DNA from: Leptobrachium leishanense
Taxonomy: Eukaryota > Chordata > Amphibia > Anura > Megophryidae
Length of the DNA: 64,000 nucleotides
Direction of reading: 5' to 3'
Assembly: GCA_009667805.1 (NCBI GenBank)
Contig: CM019066.1
Location: 121,152,692-121,216,691 of the forward strand
Position numbers and translations under genes: made by a program. The notes below the pieces were generated by a model. That model ran no database searches and was not told the DNA's origin. It saw nothing but the letters and a program-made list of their open reading frames with translations. Positions within the stretch are counted from its first letter, which is position 1. Each line of letters starts with the position of its first letter. Shown one piece after another: positions 22,259 to 32,283 of the stretch.

Positions 22259-22681
22259 TTAGGCTGGGGTCAGACGAATGCAGTGCAAACGCGCGTTGAG
22301 ACGCACTTTATTACGGCCGTAGTAGCAGGAAATGACGTCCAATGATGGCCAATATACGAAGTACCTCCGCTCGGAAGTTTGGCAGCGCAATGCAGGCGGT
22401 AAACAAACGGATTTTTTTGAGAACGTGGAACCGCTAGTACTGATGCACAGAGTGTGCTGTGTCGGCATAGCGGCTTGTGTGTGTGATTAGGAGACGTCAG
22501 ATGCTGCACATGTCCGGCCAACATCACGTCCATTTGTTTTTTATAGCTTCATCAAAAAATACAGCCGAAATTGCGCATCGTATGACCGCTATCGCGTCTT
22601 CCGTGAAAAAATGCGTTTGGACGCATCAAAGCACTTTTTGACGGTAGACGTGAAAAATGCATTCGTCTGACACTAGCCTTA
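22259..22681. mobile_element. Harbinger-type MITE M3
   Basis: The 417-bp element (22262-22678) starts GGCTGGGGTCAGACGAATGC and ends CATTCGTCTGACACTAGCC, with TTA on both sides. Interior blocks (CGGCCGTAGTAGCAGGAAATGACGTCCAATG) are shared with M4, M7 and M8. No coding capacity. Confidence 0.9.
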
Positions 22682-22768
22682 GTACAGGAAGAGTATTTCC
22701 CCCTCAGTTGCTGTAGTACACATATTGAGGTCTGAGAGCCCTCTAGATGTGCAACCTTCCCTGTCACA

Positions 22769-24396
22769 TACAGTCAGGTCCAGAAATATTGGGACATAAA
22801 CACAATTCTAACATCTTTAGCTCTATACACCACCACAATGGAGTTGGAATGAAACAAACACAATGTGATTTAACTGCAGACTGTCAGCTTTAATTTGAGG
22901 GTATGTACATCCAACTCAGGTGAACGGTGTAGGACCTACAGCAGTTTGCAGATGTGCCTCCCACTTGTTAAGGGACCAAAGGTAATTGGACAATTGGCTT
23001 CTCAGCTGTTCCATGGCCAGGTGTGTGATATTCCCTCATTACCCCCAATTACAATGTGCAGATAAAAGGCCCAGAGTTAATTTCAAGTGGGCTATTTGCA
23101 TTTGGAATCTGTTGCTGTCAACTCTCAAGATGAGATCCAAAGAGCTGTCACTATCAGTGAAGCAAGTCATCATTAGGCTGAAGAAACAAAACAAACCCAT
23201 CAGAGAGATAACTGTTTGGAACATTCTCAAAAAGAAGGAACGCACCGGTGAGCTCAGCAACACCAAAAGACCTGGAAGACCACGGGAAACAACTGTGGTG
23301 GATAACCGAAGAATTCTTTCCCTGGAGAAGAAAACACCCTTCACAACAGTTGGCCAGATCAAGAACACTCTCCAGGAGGTAGGTGTATGTGTGTCAAAGT
23401 CAACAATCAAGAGAAGACTTCACCAGAGTGAATACAGAGGGTTCACCACAAGATGTAAACCATTGGTGAGCCTCAAAAACAGGAAGGCCAGATTAGAGTT
23501 TGCCAAACAACACCTAACAAAGCCTTCACAGTTCTGGAACAAGATCCTATGGACAGATGAGACCAAGATCGACTTGTACCAGAGTGATGGGAAGAGAAGA
23601 GTATGGAGAAGGAAAGGAACTGCTCATGATCCTAAGCATACCACCTCATCAGTGAAGCATGGTGGTGGTAGTGTCATGGCGTGGGCATGTATGGCTGCCA
23701 ATGGAACTGGTTCTCTTGTATTTATTGATGATGTGACTGCTGACAAAAGCAGCAGGATGAATTTTGAAGTGTTTCGGCCAATATTATCTGCTCACATTCA
23801 GCCAAATGCTGCAGAACTCATTGGACGGCGCTTCACAGTGCAGATGGACAATGACCCAAAGCATACTGCAAAAGCAACCAAAGAGTTTTTGAAGGGACAG
23901 AAGTGGAATGTTATGCAGTGGCCAAGTCAATCACCTGACCTGAAACCCATTGAGCATGCATTTCAATTGCTGAAGACAAATCTGAAGGGAAAATGCCCCA
24001 AGAACAAGCAGGAACTGAAGACCGTTGCAGTAGAGGCCTGGCAGAGCATCACCAGGGATGAAACCCAGCGTCTGGTGATGTCTATGCGTTCCAGACTTCA
24101 GGCTGTGATTGACTGCAAAGGATTTGCAACCAAGTAATAAGAAGGGAGAAGTTTGATTAATGATTATTATTCTGTCCCATTACCTTTGGTCCCTTAACAA
24201 GTGGGAGGCACATCTGCAAACTGCTGTAAGTCCTACACCGTTCACCTGAGTTGGATGTACATACCCTCAAATTAAAGCTGACAGTCTGCAGTTAAAGCAC
24301 ATTGTGTTTGTTTAATTCCAACTCCATTGTGGTGGTGTATAGAGCCAAAGATGTTAGAATTGTGTCGATGTCCCAATATTTCTGGACCTGACTGTA
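22769..24396 (+). mobile_element. Tc1-type transposon with intact transposase (copy A)
   Basis: The element (22771-24394, 1624 bp) is flanked by TA on both sides. The left end CAGTCAGGTCCAGAAATATT and right end AATATTTCTGGACCTGACTG are the tips of TIRs about 217 bp long (22771-22988 and 24178-24394) that differ at only a few positions by eye. A single open transposase gene lies between them. Nothing is inserted in it. Confidence 0.95.
23130..24137 (+). CDS. Tc1/mariner transposase, full length and uninterrupted
   Basis: 335 codons from the ATG at 23130 (MRSKELSLSV); the frame is open 48 codons upstream but that lies in the TIR and is not conserved-looking. Length matches Tc1 transposases (about 340). 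N-terminal paired-like HTH (about 5-110) with the AT-hook-like GRPR at 49-52. Catalytic triad DD34E: Asp143 (ILWTDETKIDLY), Asp240 (VQMDNDPKHTAK) and Glu275 (SPDLKPIEHAFQLLK), with exactly 34 residues between the last two. A Gly-rich loop (KHGGGSVMAW) follows the first Asp. The protein would cut and paste the element at TA sites. No stop or frameshift is visible. Confidence 0.93.
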   Translation: MRSKELSLSVKQVIIRLKKQNKPIREITVWNILKKKERTGELSNTKRPGRPRETTVVDNRRILSLEKKTPFTTVGQIKNTLQEVGVCVSKSTIKRRLHQSEYRGFTTRCKPLVSLKNRKARLEFAKQHLTKPSQFWNKILWTDETKIDLYQSDGKRRVWRRKGTAHDPKHTTSSVKHGGGSVMAWACMAANGTGSLVFIDDVTADKSSRMNFEVFRPILSAHIQPNAAELIGRRFTVQMDNDPKHTAKATKEFLKGQKWNVMQWPSQSPDLKPIEHAFQLLKTNLKGKCPKNKQELKTVAVEAWQSITRDETQRLVMSMRSRLQAVIDCKGFATK

Positions 24397-25008
24397 TGTT
24401 CTAGATCACACGTTCTATTTAACCTTGAACTGCAGGGAGCGCCAAGACAGATTCTATCCCCAGTAAGTGAGTTGATCCTATAAGTGCAGTCATTAGGTAT
24501 TTAGCGTTGCAACGTTCAACAGTGGGAGACATTGGTGTTGTGATGGGCTCAAGCACGATGTGGCCATATTTTGTGACTTCTTAAAGTCATGTGATCTGCT
24601 AAAATTCTTTAAATTGTGTGAGCTTTGAGATGGTGCGACATGTGTAATGTGCTGTCCTGTTGGTTTATTATATGTATAAAATTAAAATTGAGTTTTTGCT
24701 GTGGAGTTAGTTGCAGGTATCTCTGTGGAGAGCAGCTTGATGGCATTTTGTTTTGGATGAAGTAGACATGATCTCATCTGTTTGTTTTGCTGTGCCTGCT
24801 CATTTTAAATGTCAAAGTGTTATTTATCCATTCCTGTTTGCAGTCATTTATTGGCTTCATCATTTAACAGTCCACAAGAAAAAGATGTCTGTTTCGTTAA
24901 GTATTTTTAAATGATTACTAAATACTTCAGGCTTGTTATTTGCACACTCCACCCTTGGTTCATGCTGCAAAATATTACAAAATTAAAGTGCATTTATATT
25001 TCATGCAG
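24397..25008. other. Unannotated stretch
   Basis: No gene. It includes the old repeat segment 24535-24665, similar to 22048-22240. Confidence 0.4.
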
Positions 25009-25168
25009 CTTCTGTCTTCAGCATCAGAAAACACCAGCTGAGCTTGTCACATATACGAAGGCATTTGTTGGACTGATATGTGGGCAGCTGGATCTATCAT
25101 CCAAAGAATTTGTGGATAGAGAAATAAATGAAAATATTTCCCATTTTAATACTCATAAAGCCCCCTAG
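25009..25168 (+). CDS. Possible terminal coding exon of an unrecognised gene
   Basis: An open segment follows a good splice acceptor (TTTATATTTCATGCAG at 24993-25008). It reads FCLQHQKTPAELVTYTKAF, VGLICGQLDLSSKEFVDREI, NENISHFNTHKAP and a TAG stop. Unlike the surrounding AT-rich DNA, the peptide has globular-protein composition with amphipathic helices. I do not recognise the family. An alternative acceptor is TGTCTTCAG at 25018. The upstream exons would be more than a kilobase away or outside the window. It may equally be chance or an old retroelement piece. Confidence 0.35.
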
Positions 25169-25629
25169 AGAAATTTTAAATCTTGTTTTTTGTTGTTGCA
25201 AGAACTGTGTAACAGCACCACCTAGTGGTCAATGGAAAAAATGCTATGTGTATATATGTTTTTTCTGGAATTTTTGCATAATTCCTCATAAATCATACCC
25301 TTCATAGACAAGCACCAGCCATGTGGTTATATAAATTATGGTTGGACTGCATCACTGGCAGCAAAGACTCAAAAGATTGTAACGACTAATTCATCAGTGC
25401 TCATCTGCCATCTGCATCCGCTGAGCATGCTGATTTAGTCACGGATTTATAAATGATATACACTGCAGAATTTATAATATGAAGCACTTTTACCAATGTG
25501 GATCTAAAAAGCCTTTTTACTCTGTTCTTACTTCGCAATTAAATTTGGATATGTAATACATATTTCTAAGAGCGGGCTACGGTTTTTATGCAGGACACGC
25601 ATATGAAAATGTAAGTTTAATTCGAGAAC
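25169..25629. other. Unannotated stretch
   Basis: AT-rich non-coding DNA with no clear repeat or gene. Confidence 0.4.
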
Positions 25630-26062
25630 TAAGGCTAAGGTCAGACGAAAGCAGTTTTAACGTGCGTTTAGCCGCACGAAATCACGGCCGTGCTAGCAGC
25701 AAATGACGTCCAATGCCGGGGAACATAAGACGAACGGCCGCACGAACGGTCGTCCGCGCAACGCAAGTGGCAAACGAACGCATTTTTTCTAGAATGTCAA
25801 ACCGCTACTACTGACGTACAGAGTGCGCTGCGTCCGCATAGCGGCGTGTTTGCGTGATTGGGAGACGTCAGACGCTGCACACGTCCGGCTAACATAACGT
25901 CCAGACACAAAAAGTGTTTTATTGATGATCCGTACAAAATCACGGACGAAAATGCGCATCGTATGACCGCTATCGCGTATTCCGTGAAAAAATACGTCCA
26001 TTCGTTCGAACGCACTTTTTCACGGACAACGTGAAAAATGCGTTCGTCTGACCCTAGCCTAA
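25630..26062. mobile_element. Harbinger-type MITE M4
   Basis: The 427-bp element (25633-26059) starts GGCTAAGGTCAGACGAAAGC and ends CGTTCGTCTGACCCTAGCC, flanked by TAA on both sides. The interior matches M3, M7 and M8 (AGCAGCAAATGACGTCCAAT, CGCGTATTCCGTGAAAAAAT). Non-coding. Confidence 0.92.
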
Positions 26063-26519
26063 AAATAAATACTCTGCGCAAAAAAAACACTACTAAAAAT
26101 ATTAAAAATGGGATTGTGATAATATTGTTATCAGTCTTTTATGGTCTATAGCCAAACCTCAATACAGAAAATCAAAGGTACAGCACAATTAAAGAATAGT
26201 AGCATTGAAGGAAATTGGCCTAGAAAAATGGCCGTTTGTGTGATACATGTATTCACCTACTAATACCTCTTTAAGATGTCTTTTTAGTATATTTCACTGT
26301 CTCAAGCTTTTTATAACAATTAGTCACAGAAATGCGTAGTTAGCAGGAATCACAAGTAACAAAGATTCAAGGCCACATGGTTGATTAGTAGCTAGAATTG
26401 CAAACTTGCCAGGACTGAACGATTTCTTTGTTTATACAGAAATTTCCCCCTTATCACTTGTTGTACTAAATCTTCTCACTGTCTCCTTTTCTTTCCTCTA
26501 ATTGTTCATTAAAATAGGC
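26063..26519. other. Unannotated stretch
   Basis: AT-rich non-coding sequence; no repeat or gene recognised. Confidence 0.4.
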
Positions 26520-26745
26520 CGGTTCAGACCGGTATGTACCTTAGACAGGACGTGGTGGGAGGGGGGATTATTGGGGATGGCACATGTGTGAAATGTATAA
26601 AATCTTTGTATACTGCGATGCTCGTTACTCAGGCTTTCCGACACCCAAGAGTGTCCCTGAGTCGACCGAAATAAACGTTTTCCTGGACAAAGACCTGCGT
26701 CCGTTTGTATTTCTAGCCGATTGTAACGATCTATTCCGCTATATC
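26520..26745 (+). other. Possible retroviral-type LTR fragment
   Basis: The order of signals resembles the promoter-R-U5 part of a retroviral-type LTR: a TATA-like box (GTATAAAATC, about 26596), then ACTCAGGCTTTCCGACACCC, a short inverted pair ACACCCAAGAGTGTCCC, a poly(A) signal AATAAA (26669), and a T/G-rich downstream part ending near GTAAC. No matching second LTR, no TG...CA pair and no coding region are seen. This is an old isolated fragment at most; the assignment rests on signal order only. Confidence 0.35.
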
Positions 26746-27541
26746 ATGTACTTCCTATGCCAGTTAAAACCAATTATGCTGGGGCTGAAGCAGAGCTGGC
26801 AACAAAGATGGTCGCTGTGTGAGGGAGCTCCCGTTCTAGCCTTCCGAAAAACAGCTCCAACCAGCACTGAAACCAGCCAAAACCTCGCCAATCAAGGTAC
26901 ACTGAACCCCACAACCATGAAGAGGGCAAATAAATCTAAAAAAGATGCCAAAATTACCGTGGCGCCGATTTTTTTCACATCGGGCCCGGCAAGAGGACAC
27001 TTCCCAAAATGGCGCCATGTCTGCCTCAGCACATGCGGACTCATACAGAGATGGGGATTCGGAAGCTTACCCGGCTACCAAGGCTGATATCCTGGGCCTT
27101 AAGATCTTTATTGCCGCAGACAGGGCCGGATTAAGAGTATAATGGGCCTGGTGCTGAGGCGTTTGGTGGGCCTTTTTATAGAAATAAAATGAAAAAGTCA
27201 GACCCTGCTCTTAGGCTGGGGTCAGACGAACGCACTGAACACGTCCGTGTTGCCGCACATCTGTACGTCCGTTGTAGCGTACAATTATGATCAATACAGA
27301 CCCACACACGAGGTACGTCCGCACAGATGTGCGGACACTCAACGGACGCGGCAAACGGACGCAAAGCATGCAAGAACGTCAAACCGCTAGAACGGACGTG
27401 CGGCGTGCGGCACGTCCGCGTAGCGGCCTGTGTGCGTGGGGGGAGGACGTCAGACACAGGGTCATTGCGGCCTATATAACGGCGATACGCCAGACGTGTC
27501 CAGGTGTGGCTGACTGGACCCCTGGTGATACTGCTGCAGAG

Positions 27542-28912
27542 ATGGATGTGGAGAGGCTGATCGACGCTGTTCGCCATCACCCCGAATTGTGGGACACAGC
27601 CTGTGAGCTGTATAAAGACAAGGTCAAGAAGACGGCTGCATGGACAGCAGTTGCTAGAGAGGTGTTCCCAGAGTTCGACACATGGCCAGATCATGAGCAG
27701 AAACGCCAAAGTGAGTATATGAGTATTAAATTCATAATCATAAACATGATGAACATACTGCAATATACTGCATTTGCTGCACATGATGCCGAATGACCAT
27801 TGCACGTAGCATTGGACTGTGCCACCACTGCCAAGCAAAGGTGTTGGTCTGTGGTTGTTCAGGGTCCCGCTCCCAATCTGTCAGGCACACCTTGCGTACA
27901 ATCTCGCCAGCTGTCAATCTGCCAATGCGACAATTATGATGCATGTCCTGCAGACTGTAGCAACTACCAAGATACCTAGGACAAAAGGGCAAAGTGTGTT
28001 ATGATCACATTCAATTAGCCTAACCTATGTCATTCATGTCATGTATTGCAGCACAGGAAGCCCTTGTGAAATGGCGAACTGTTCGCGACAATTATGTCCG
28101 AAACCTGCGGAAGAGGCAAGAAGCTGCGCGGTCAGGGTCTGGAGCGAGACAGACCCACAGCTACATATATGGTGAGCAACTCACCTTCCTGCGAAGGACC
28201 CTAGAGCCCAGAACCACCACCAGCAGCATGGATCCATCACCATCGGGGTCCCAGGAGCAACAGCCCATGCCGCCAAGTGCATCAGCCAGCTGCTCTGCGG
28301 ATATGGAGCAATGCGGGCCTGAGTCACAGCAGGAGGAGGAGGATGCTGCAGGACAGGTGCCAGTGACGACAGCTCACACAAGTTTACCGGCGTCCAGACG
28401 GAGGAGGGCAGCAGGTGGCACCTTTGAACAGGCCATGCTAAGCTTTATGAATTCGCACCCACCACTACCACCACCGCCACCACCACACCACCACCGCCAC
28501 CACCACGATGCATTCTGGCTGAGAGTGACGACATGGCATTCTTCAGCTCATGCTTGCCGATGCTGCAGAGGATGGACCACACCGAAAAACTGGAGTATCG
28601 CCGGTACAGCATAGACAAGATCAACAGCATCTTGTCCCGGCCTCACCACCAGGCCATGTCTCGTCCTGCTATGCCTGACCCACACTATGCTGGTGGGTAC
28701 TACCGCCATAGCCATAGCCAGTATCTACACCCACCCTTTCCTCCTGGTGCTGTGCCTCAACCACATCATGCTGGTGGCCACTACCGCTATGGCCAGCCTC
28801 AACAGGCACCCATGGCTCCTGGTGCCATGCCCATCCCACACCCCGACACTGACCAGGGCAGGTACATGCAGGATCCTCATGACCAGATGCACCTAATTAT
28901 GAGGATTTGTAG
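27542..28912 (+). pseudogene. Harbinger MADF accessory protein (copy 2), two exons
   Basis: Exon 1 (27542-27710) encodes MDVERLIDAVRHHPELWDTA and KDKVKKTAAWTAVAREVFPE, the first MADF part, with donor CCAAA|GTGAGT. Exon 2 begins at 28052 after GTATTGCAG and encodes ALVKWRTVRDNYVRNLRKRQ, then IYGEQLTFLRRTLEPR, a Ser/Gln/Glu linker, a His/Pro run, and after a frame change near 28510 the BESS-like SDDMAFFSSCLPMLQRMDH. Another frame change near 28890 is needed to reach the conserved end NYEDL with TAG at 28910-28912, comparable to YDNL in copy 1. The C-terminal Pro/His/Tyr/Gln repeats are specific to this copy. Confidence 0.83.
27830..27983 (-). pseudogene. Harbinger transposase remnant antisense in MADF intron
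   Basis: On the minus strand, after an acceptor TTTTGTCCTAG, the frame reads YLGSCYSLQDMHHNCRIGRL and TAGEIVRKVC, matching the transposase exon start of copy 1 (RASGCSLQDIHYLFRIGRST). Both copies begin the exon at AG|GTAT. It breaks off after about 50 codons; the catalytic domain is deleted. Confidence 0.78.
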
Positions 28913-29309
28913 GGTTTTCTTATATTTTTTATATTTTTATTATGTGTTGTACGGAAACAATATATGCTGTGAATATATTGTTCTATGTTTTCGTTTATTG
29001 ATGATAAAAATCTGTTTTCCTTACATTGTTGTTGGTGTCATTATTTACGTGTGCTGGAATGTGATGCCTGTGTATGTGTGTGACGAAGACCAGTTTTCAC
29101 AAAATGTCTTTTTTCTATCCATATTGTATCTATTATTATCCACTGGCTATTGATTTGGTTGCTCCTCTTCTACTTTTCTTTTACATCCGTCACAAATAAC
29201 GGACTGTGTGGCCACTACTGCCTCTTCCGTCAGAAAGTGCGTCCGTACTGCACGGACGCACAGTCCGTACAAAATGCGCTCATCTGACCCTAGCCTTAAA
29301 CCCCTCCTG

Positions 29310-30387
29310 GCGCACTGATGTTACGCAGGGTTACAGGTAGGGATTTGGCTACGCAGGGGTTACAGGTAAGGATTTGGTTACGCAGGGGTTACAGGTAAGG
29401 ATTTGGTTACGCAGGGGTTACAGGTAGGGATTTGGTTACGCAGGGGTTACAGGTAGGGATTTGGTTACAGGTAGGGAATTGGTTACGCAGGGGTTACAGG
29501 TAGGAATTTGGTTACGCAGGGGTTACAGGTAGGGAATTGGTTACGCAGGGGTTACAGGTAGGGAATTGGTTACGCAGGGGTTTCAGGTAGGAAATTGGTT
29601 ACGCAGGGGTTACAGGTAGGGATTTGGTTACGCAGGGGTTACAGGTAGGGATTTGGTTACGCAGGGGTTACAGGTAGGGAATTGGTTACGCAGGTGTTAC
29701 AGGTAGGGATTTGGTTACGCAGGTGTTACAGGTAGGGATTTGGTTACAGGTAGGGATTTGGTTACGCAGGGGTTACAGGTAGGGATTTGGTTACGCAGGG
29801 TTACAGGTAGGAATTGGTTACGCAGGGTTACAGGTAGATTTGGTTACGCAGGGGTTACAGGTAGGGAATTGGTTACGCAGGGTTACAGGTAGGGATTGGT
29901 TACAGGTAGGGATTTGGTAACGCAGGTGTTACAGGTAGGGATTTGTTACAGGTAGGGATTTGGTTACGCAGGGGTTACAGGTAGATTTGGTTATGCAGGG
30001 GTTACAGGTAGGGATTTGGTTACGCAGGGGTTACAGGTAGGGATTTGGTTACGCAGGGGTTACAGGTAGGGAATTGGTTACGCAGGTGTTACAGGTAGGG
30101 ATTTGGTTACGCAGGTGTTACAGGTAGGGATTTGGTTACAGGTAGGGATTTGGTTACGCAGGGGTTACAGGTAGGGATTTGGTTATGCAGGGGTTACAGG
30201 TAGGGATTTGGTTACGCAGGGGTTACAGGTAGGGATTTGGTTACGCAGGGGTTACAGGTAGGGATTTGGTTACGCAGGGGTTACAGGTAGGGAATTGGTT
30301 ACGCAGGTGTTACAGGTAGGGAATTGGTTACGCAGGGGTTACAGGTAGGGATTTGGTTACAGGTAGGGATTTGGTTACGCAGGGGTT
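29310..30387 (+). repeat. 29-bp minisatellite, left block
   Basis: Tandem units of GGTTACGCAGGGGTTACAGG followed by TAGGGATTT (29 bp), with common variants: GGAATT for GGATTT, GGTGTTACAGG, and short units lacking TTACGCAGGGG. Roughly 38 units from the length. It starts just beyond the right end of Harbinger copy 2 and stops at CR1 copy A. Strong G-run strand bias on the plus strand. Non-coding. Confidence 0.95.
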
Positions 30388-32283
30388 AGAAACATAGAAA
30401 CATAGAAAAATGTCGGCAGATAAGAACCTTTCGGCCCATCTAGTCTGCGCAATTACATGGATACTTTACCTGGATTTATCTTTTGTTTAGGATAGCCTTA
30501 TGCCTATCCCATGCTTGCTTAAATTCAATTACTGTTTTGGCCTCTACCACTTCTACTGGAAGGCTGTTCCATGTATCCACCACCCTCTCAGTAAAATAAT
30601 GCTTCCTGATGTTACTTTTAAACCTTTGCCCCTCTAATCTAAGACTATGTCCTCTTGTTTTGCTACTTTGTTTCCTTTTAAATATACTCCCTTCCTCTAC
30701 CTTGTGGATTCCCTTTACGTATTTAAATGTTTCGATCATATCTCCTCTGTCTCGTCTTTTTTCCAAGCTGTACATGTTAAGATCATTAAGCCTTTCCTGG
30801 TAACTTTTCTCCTTCAAGCCGTACACCATTTTAGTAGCCCTTCTCTGAACTCTCTCTAAGATGTCTATATCCTTCTGGAGATACGGTCTCCAGTACTGCA
30901 CACAGTACTCCAAGTGAGGTCTCACCAGTGCTCTGTACAGTGGCATGAGCACTTCCCTTTTCCTACTGCTAATACCTCTCCCTACACAACCAAGCATTCT
31001 GCTAGCATTTCCTGCTGCTCTATTACATTGACTACTTACCCTTAGATCCTCTGAAATAATGACCCCTAAATCCCTTTCCTCAGATGTTGAGGTTAGGACT
31101 GTATCAAATATTCTATATTCAGCCCTTGGGTTTTTACGTCCCAGGTGCATTATCTTGCACTTATCCACATTAAAACTCAATTGCCACAACTCCGACCATT
31201 TTTTTAGTTTACCTAAATCATTTGTCATTTGGCTGATCCCTCCAGGAACGTCAACCCTGTTGCAAATCTTTGTGCCATCAGTAAAAAGACATACTTTTCC
31301 ATTAATACCTTCTGCAATATCACTAATAAAAATATTAAAGAGAATGGGTCCAAGTACTGACCCCTGAGGTACCCCACTGGTAACAAGACCTTGCGCCGAA
31401 TAAACTCCATTTACCACAACCCTCTGTTGTCTGTCACTCAGCCACTGCCTAATCCATTCAACAATATTGGAATCCAAGCTCAAAGATTGCAATTTATTGA
31501 TAAGCCTTCTATGCGGAACAGTATCAAAGGCCTTACTGAAATCTAAATAAGCAATGTCTACTGCACCACCTGTGTCTATTATTTTTGTTACCCAATCAAA
31601 AAAAATCAATAAGATTAGTTTGGCATGATCTCCCTGAGGTAAACCCATGTTGTTTCTGATCCTGTAATCTATGTGTTTTTAGATGTTCAACAATCCTTTC
31701 CTTTAACATGGTTTCCATTAATTTCCCCACTACTGACGTAAGACTAATTGGCCTATAGTTCCCCGATTCCTCCCTACTACCCTTCTTGTAAATGGGCACA
31801 ACATTTGCTAATTTCCAGTCTTCTGGGACGACTCCCGTTAACAAGGATTGGTTAAATAAATCTGTTAATGGTTTTTCTATTACATCACTGAGCTCTTTTA
31901 ATAATTTAGGGTGGATCCCATCAGGCCCCATTGACTTATTTGTCTTTACTTTAGACAGCTGCTGTAGAACCTCCTCCTCTGTAAACTGATATGTAAATGT
32001 CTCTTTAGTGTTCTCTCCTAACTGAGGTCCCTTTCCTTCCTTTTCTTCTGCAAAGACTGAACAAAAATATTCATTGAGGCAGTCAGCGAGACTTTTATCC
32101 TCTTCTACATACCTTCCTTCCTTTGTTTTTAATCTAACTAATCCTTGTTTTACTTTTCTTTTCTCGTTTATGTATCTAAAAAATGTTTTGTCCCCCTTTT
32201 TTACTGACTGAGCTATTTTCTCTTCTGCGTGTGCTTTGGAAGCTCTTATAAATTGCTTTGCCTCTTTCTGCCTAATTTTATAG
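30388..32283 (-). mobile_element. CR1-type LINE (copy A), 5'-truncated, inside the minisatellite
   Basis: Read leftwards. The 3' end at the left is CR1-like: the plus strand shows AGAAACATAGAAACATAGAA, the inverse of the TTTCTATG tail. Coding runs to the right edge at about 32283, in the region upstream of RT. The 29-bp minisatellite lies on both sides, so the LINE inserted into the array. It is about 1.9 kb. Confidence 0.9.
30476..32283 (-). pseudogene. CR1 ORF2 reverse transcriptase (copy A), frameshifted, catalytic site lost
   Basis: Pre-RT region (EEEVLQQLSKVKTNKSMGPD) then WKLANVVPIYKKGSREESG, NYRPISLTSVVGKLMETML, AYLDFSKAFDTVPHRRL and [20 protein letters not shown], thumb and C-terminus to the stop at 30476. 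An A8 run at about 31598-31605 has one base more than the T7 of copy B at the same place and shifts the frame after NLIDFF. The catalytic FADD of copy B (LFADDTKI) reads LFTDGTKI here, so one of the two Asp is lost. Dead on two counts. Confidence 0.9.

Larger units (their letters stand above)
27211..29298. mobile_element. Harbinger element copy 2, deletion derivative (2082 bp)
   Basis: The element is 27214-29295, with TTA on both sides. Ends GGCTGGGGTCAGACGAACGC and GCGCTCATCTGACCCTAGCC form the TIR, the same as in MITEs M1-M8. It keeps the MADF gene (two exons) and, in its intron on the opposite strand, the start of a transposase exon; the rest of the transposase is gone. It cannot encode a transposase and is the longest member of the family here. 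Confidence 0.9.

Noticed and set aside
22552..22767. Short frames within MITEs M1-M8 as genes
   Set aside because: They are inside non-coding MITEs, differ between copies and have no domain.
22986..23129. Upstream start of the Tc1 transposase at 22986
   Set aside because: The extra 48 codons overlap the TIR edge and do not resemble the family N-terminus; the ATG at 23130 fits the usual length.
28445..28630. Minus-strand frame with a Gly/Val run
   Set aside because: It is the inverse of the His/Pro codon run of the MADF exon on the plus strand.
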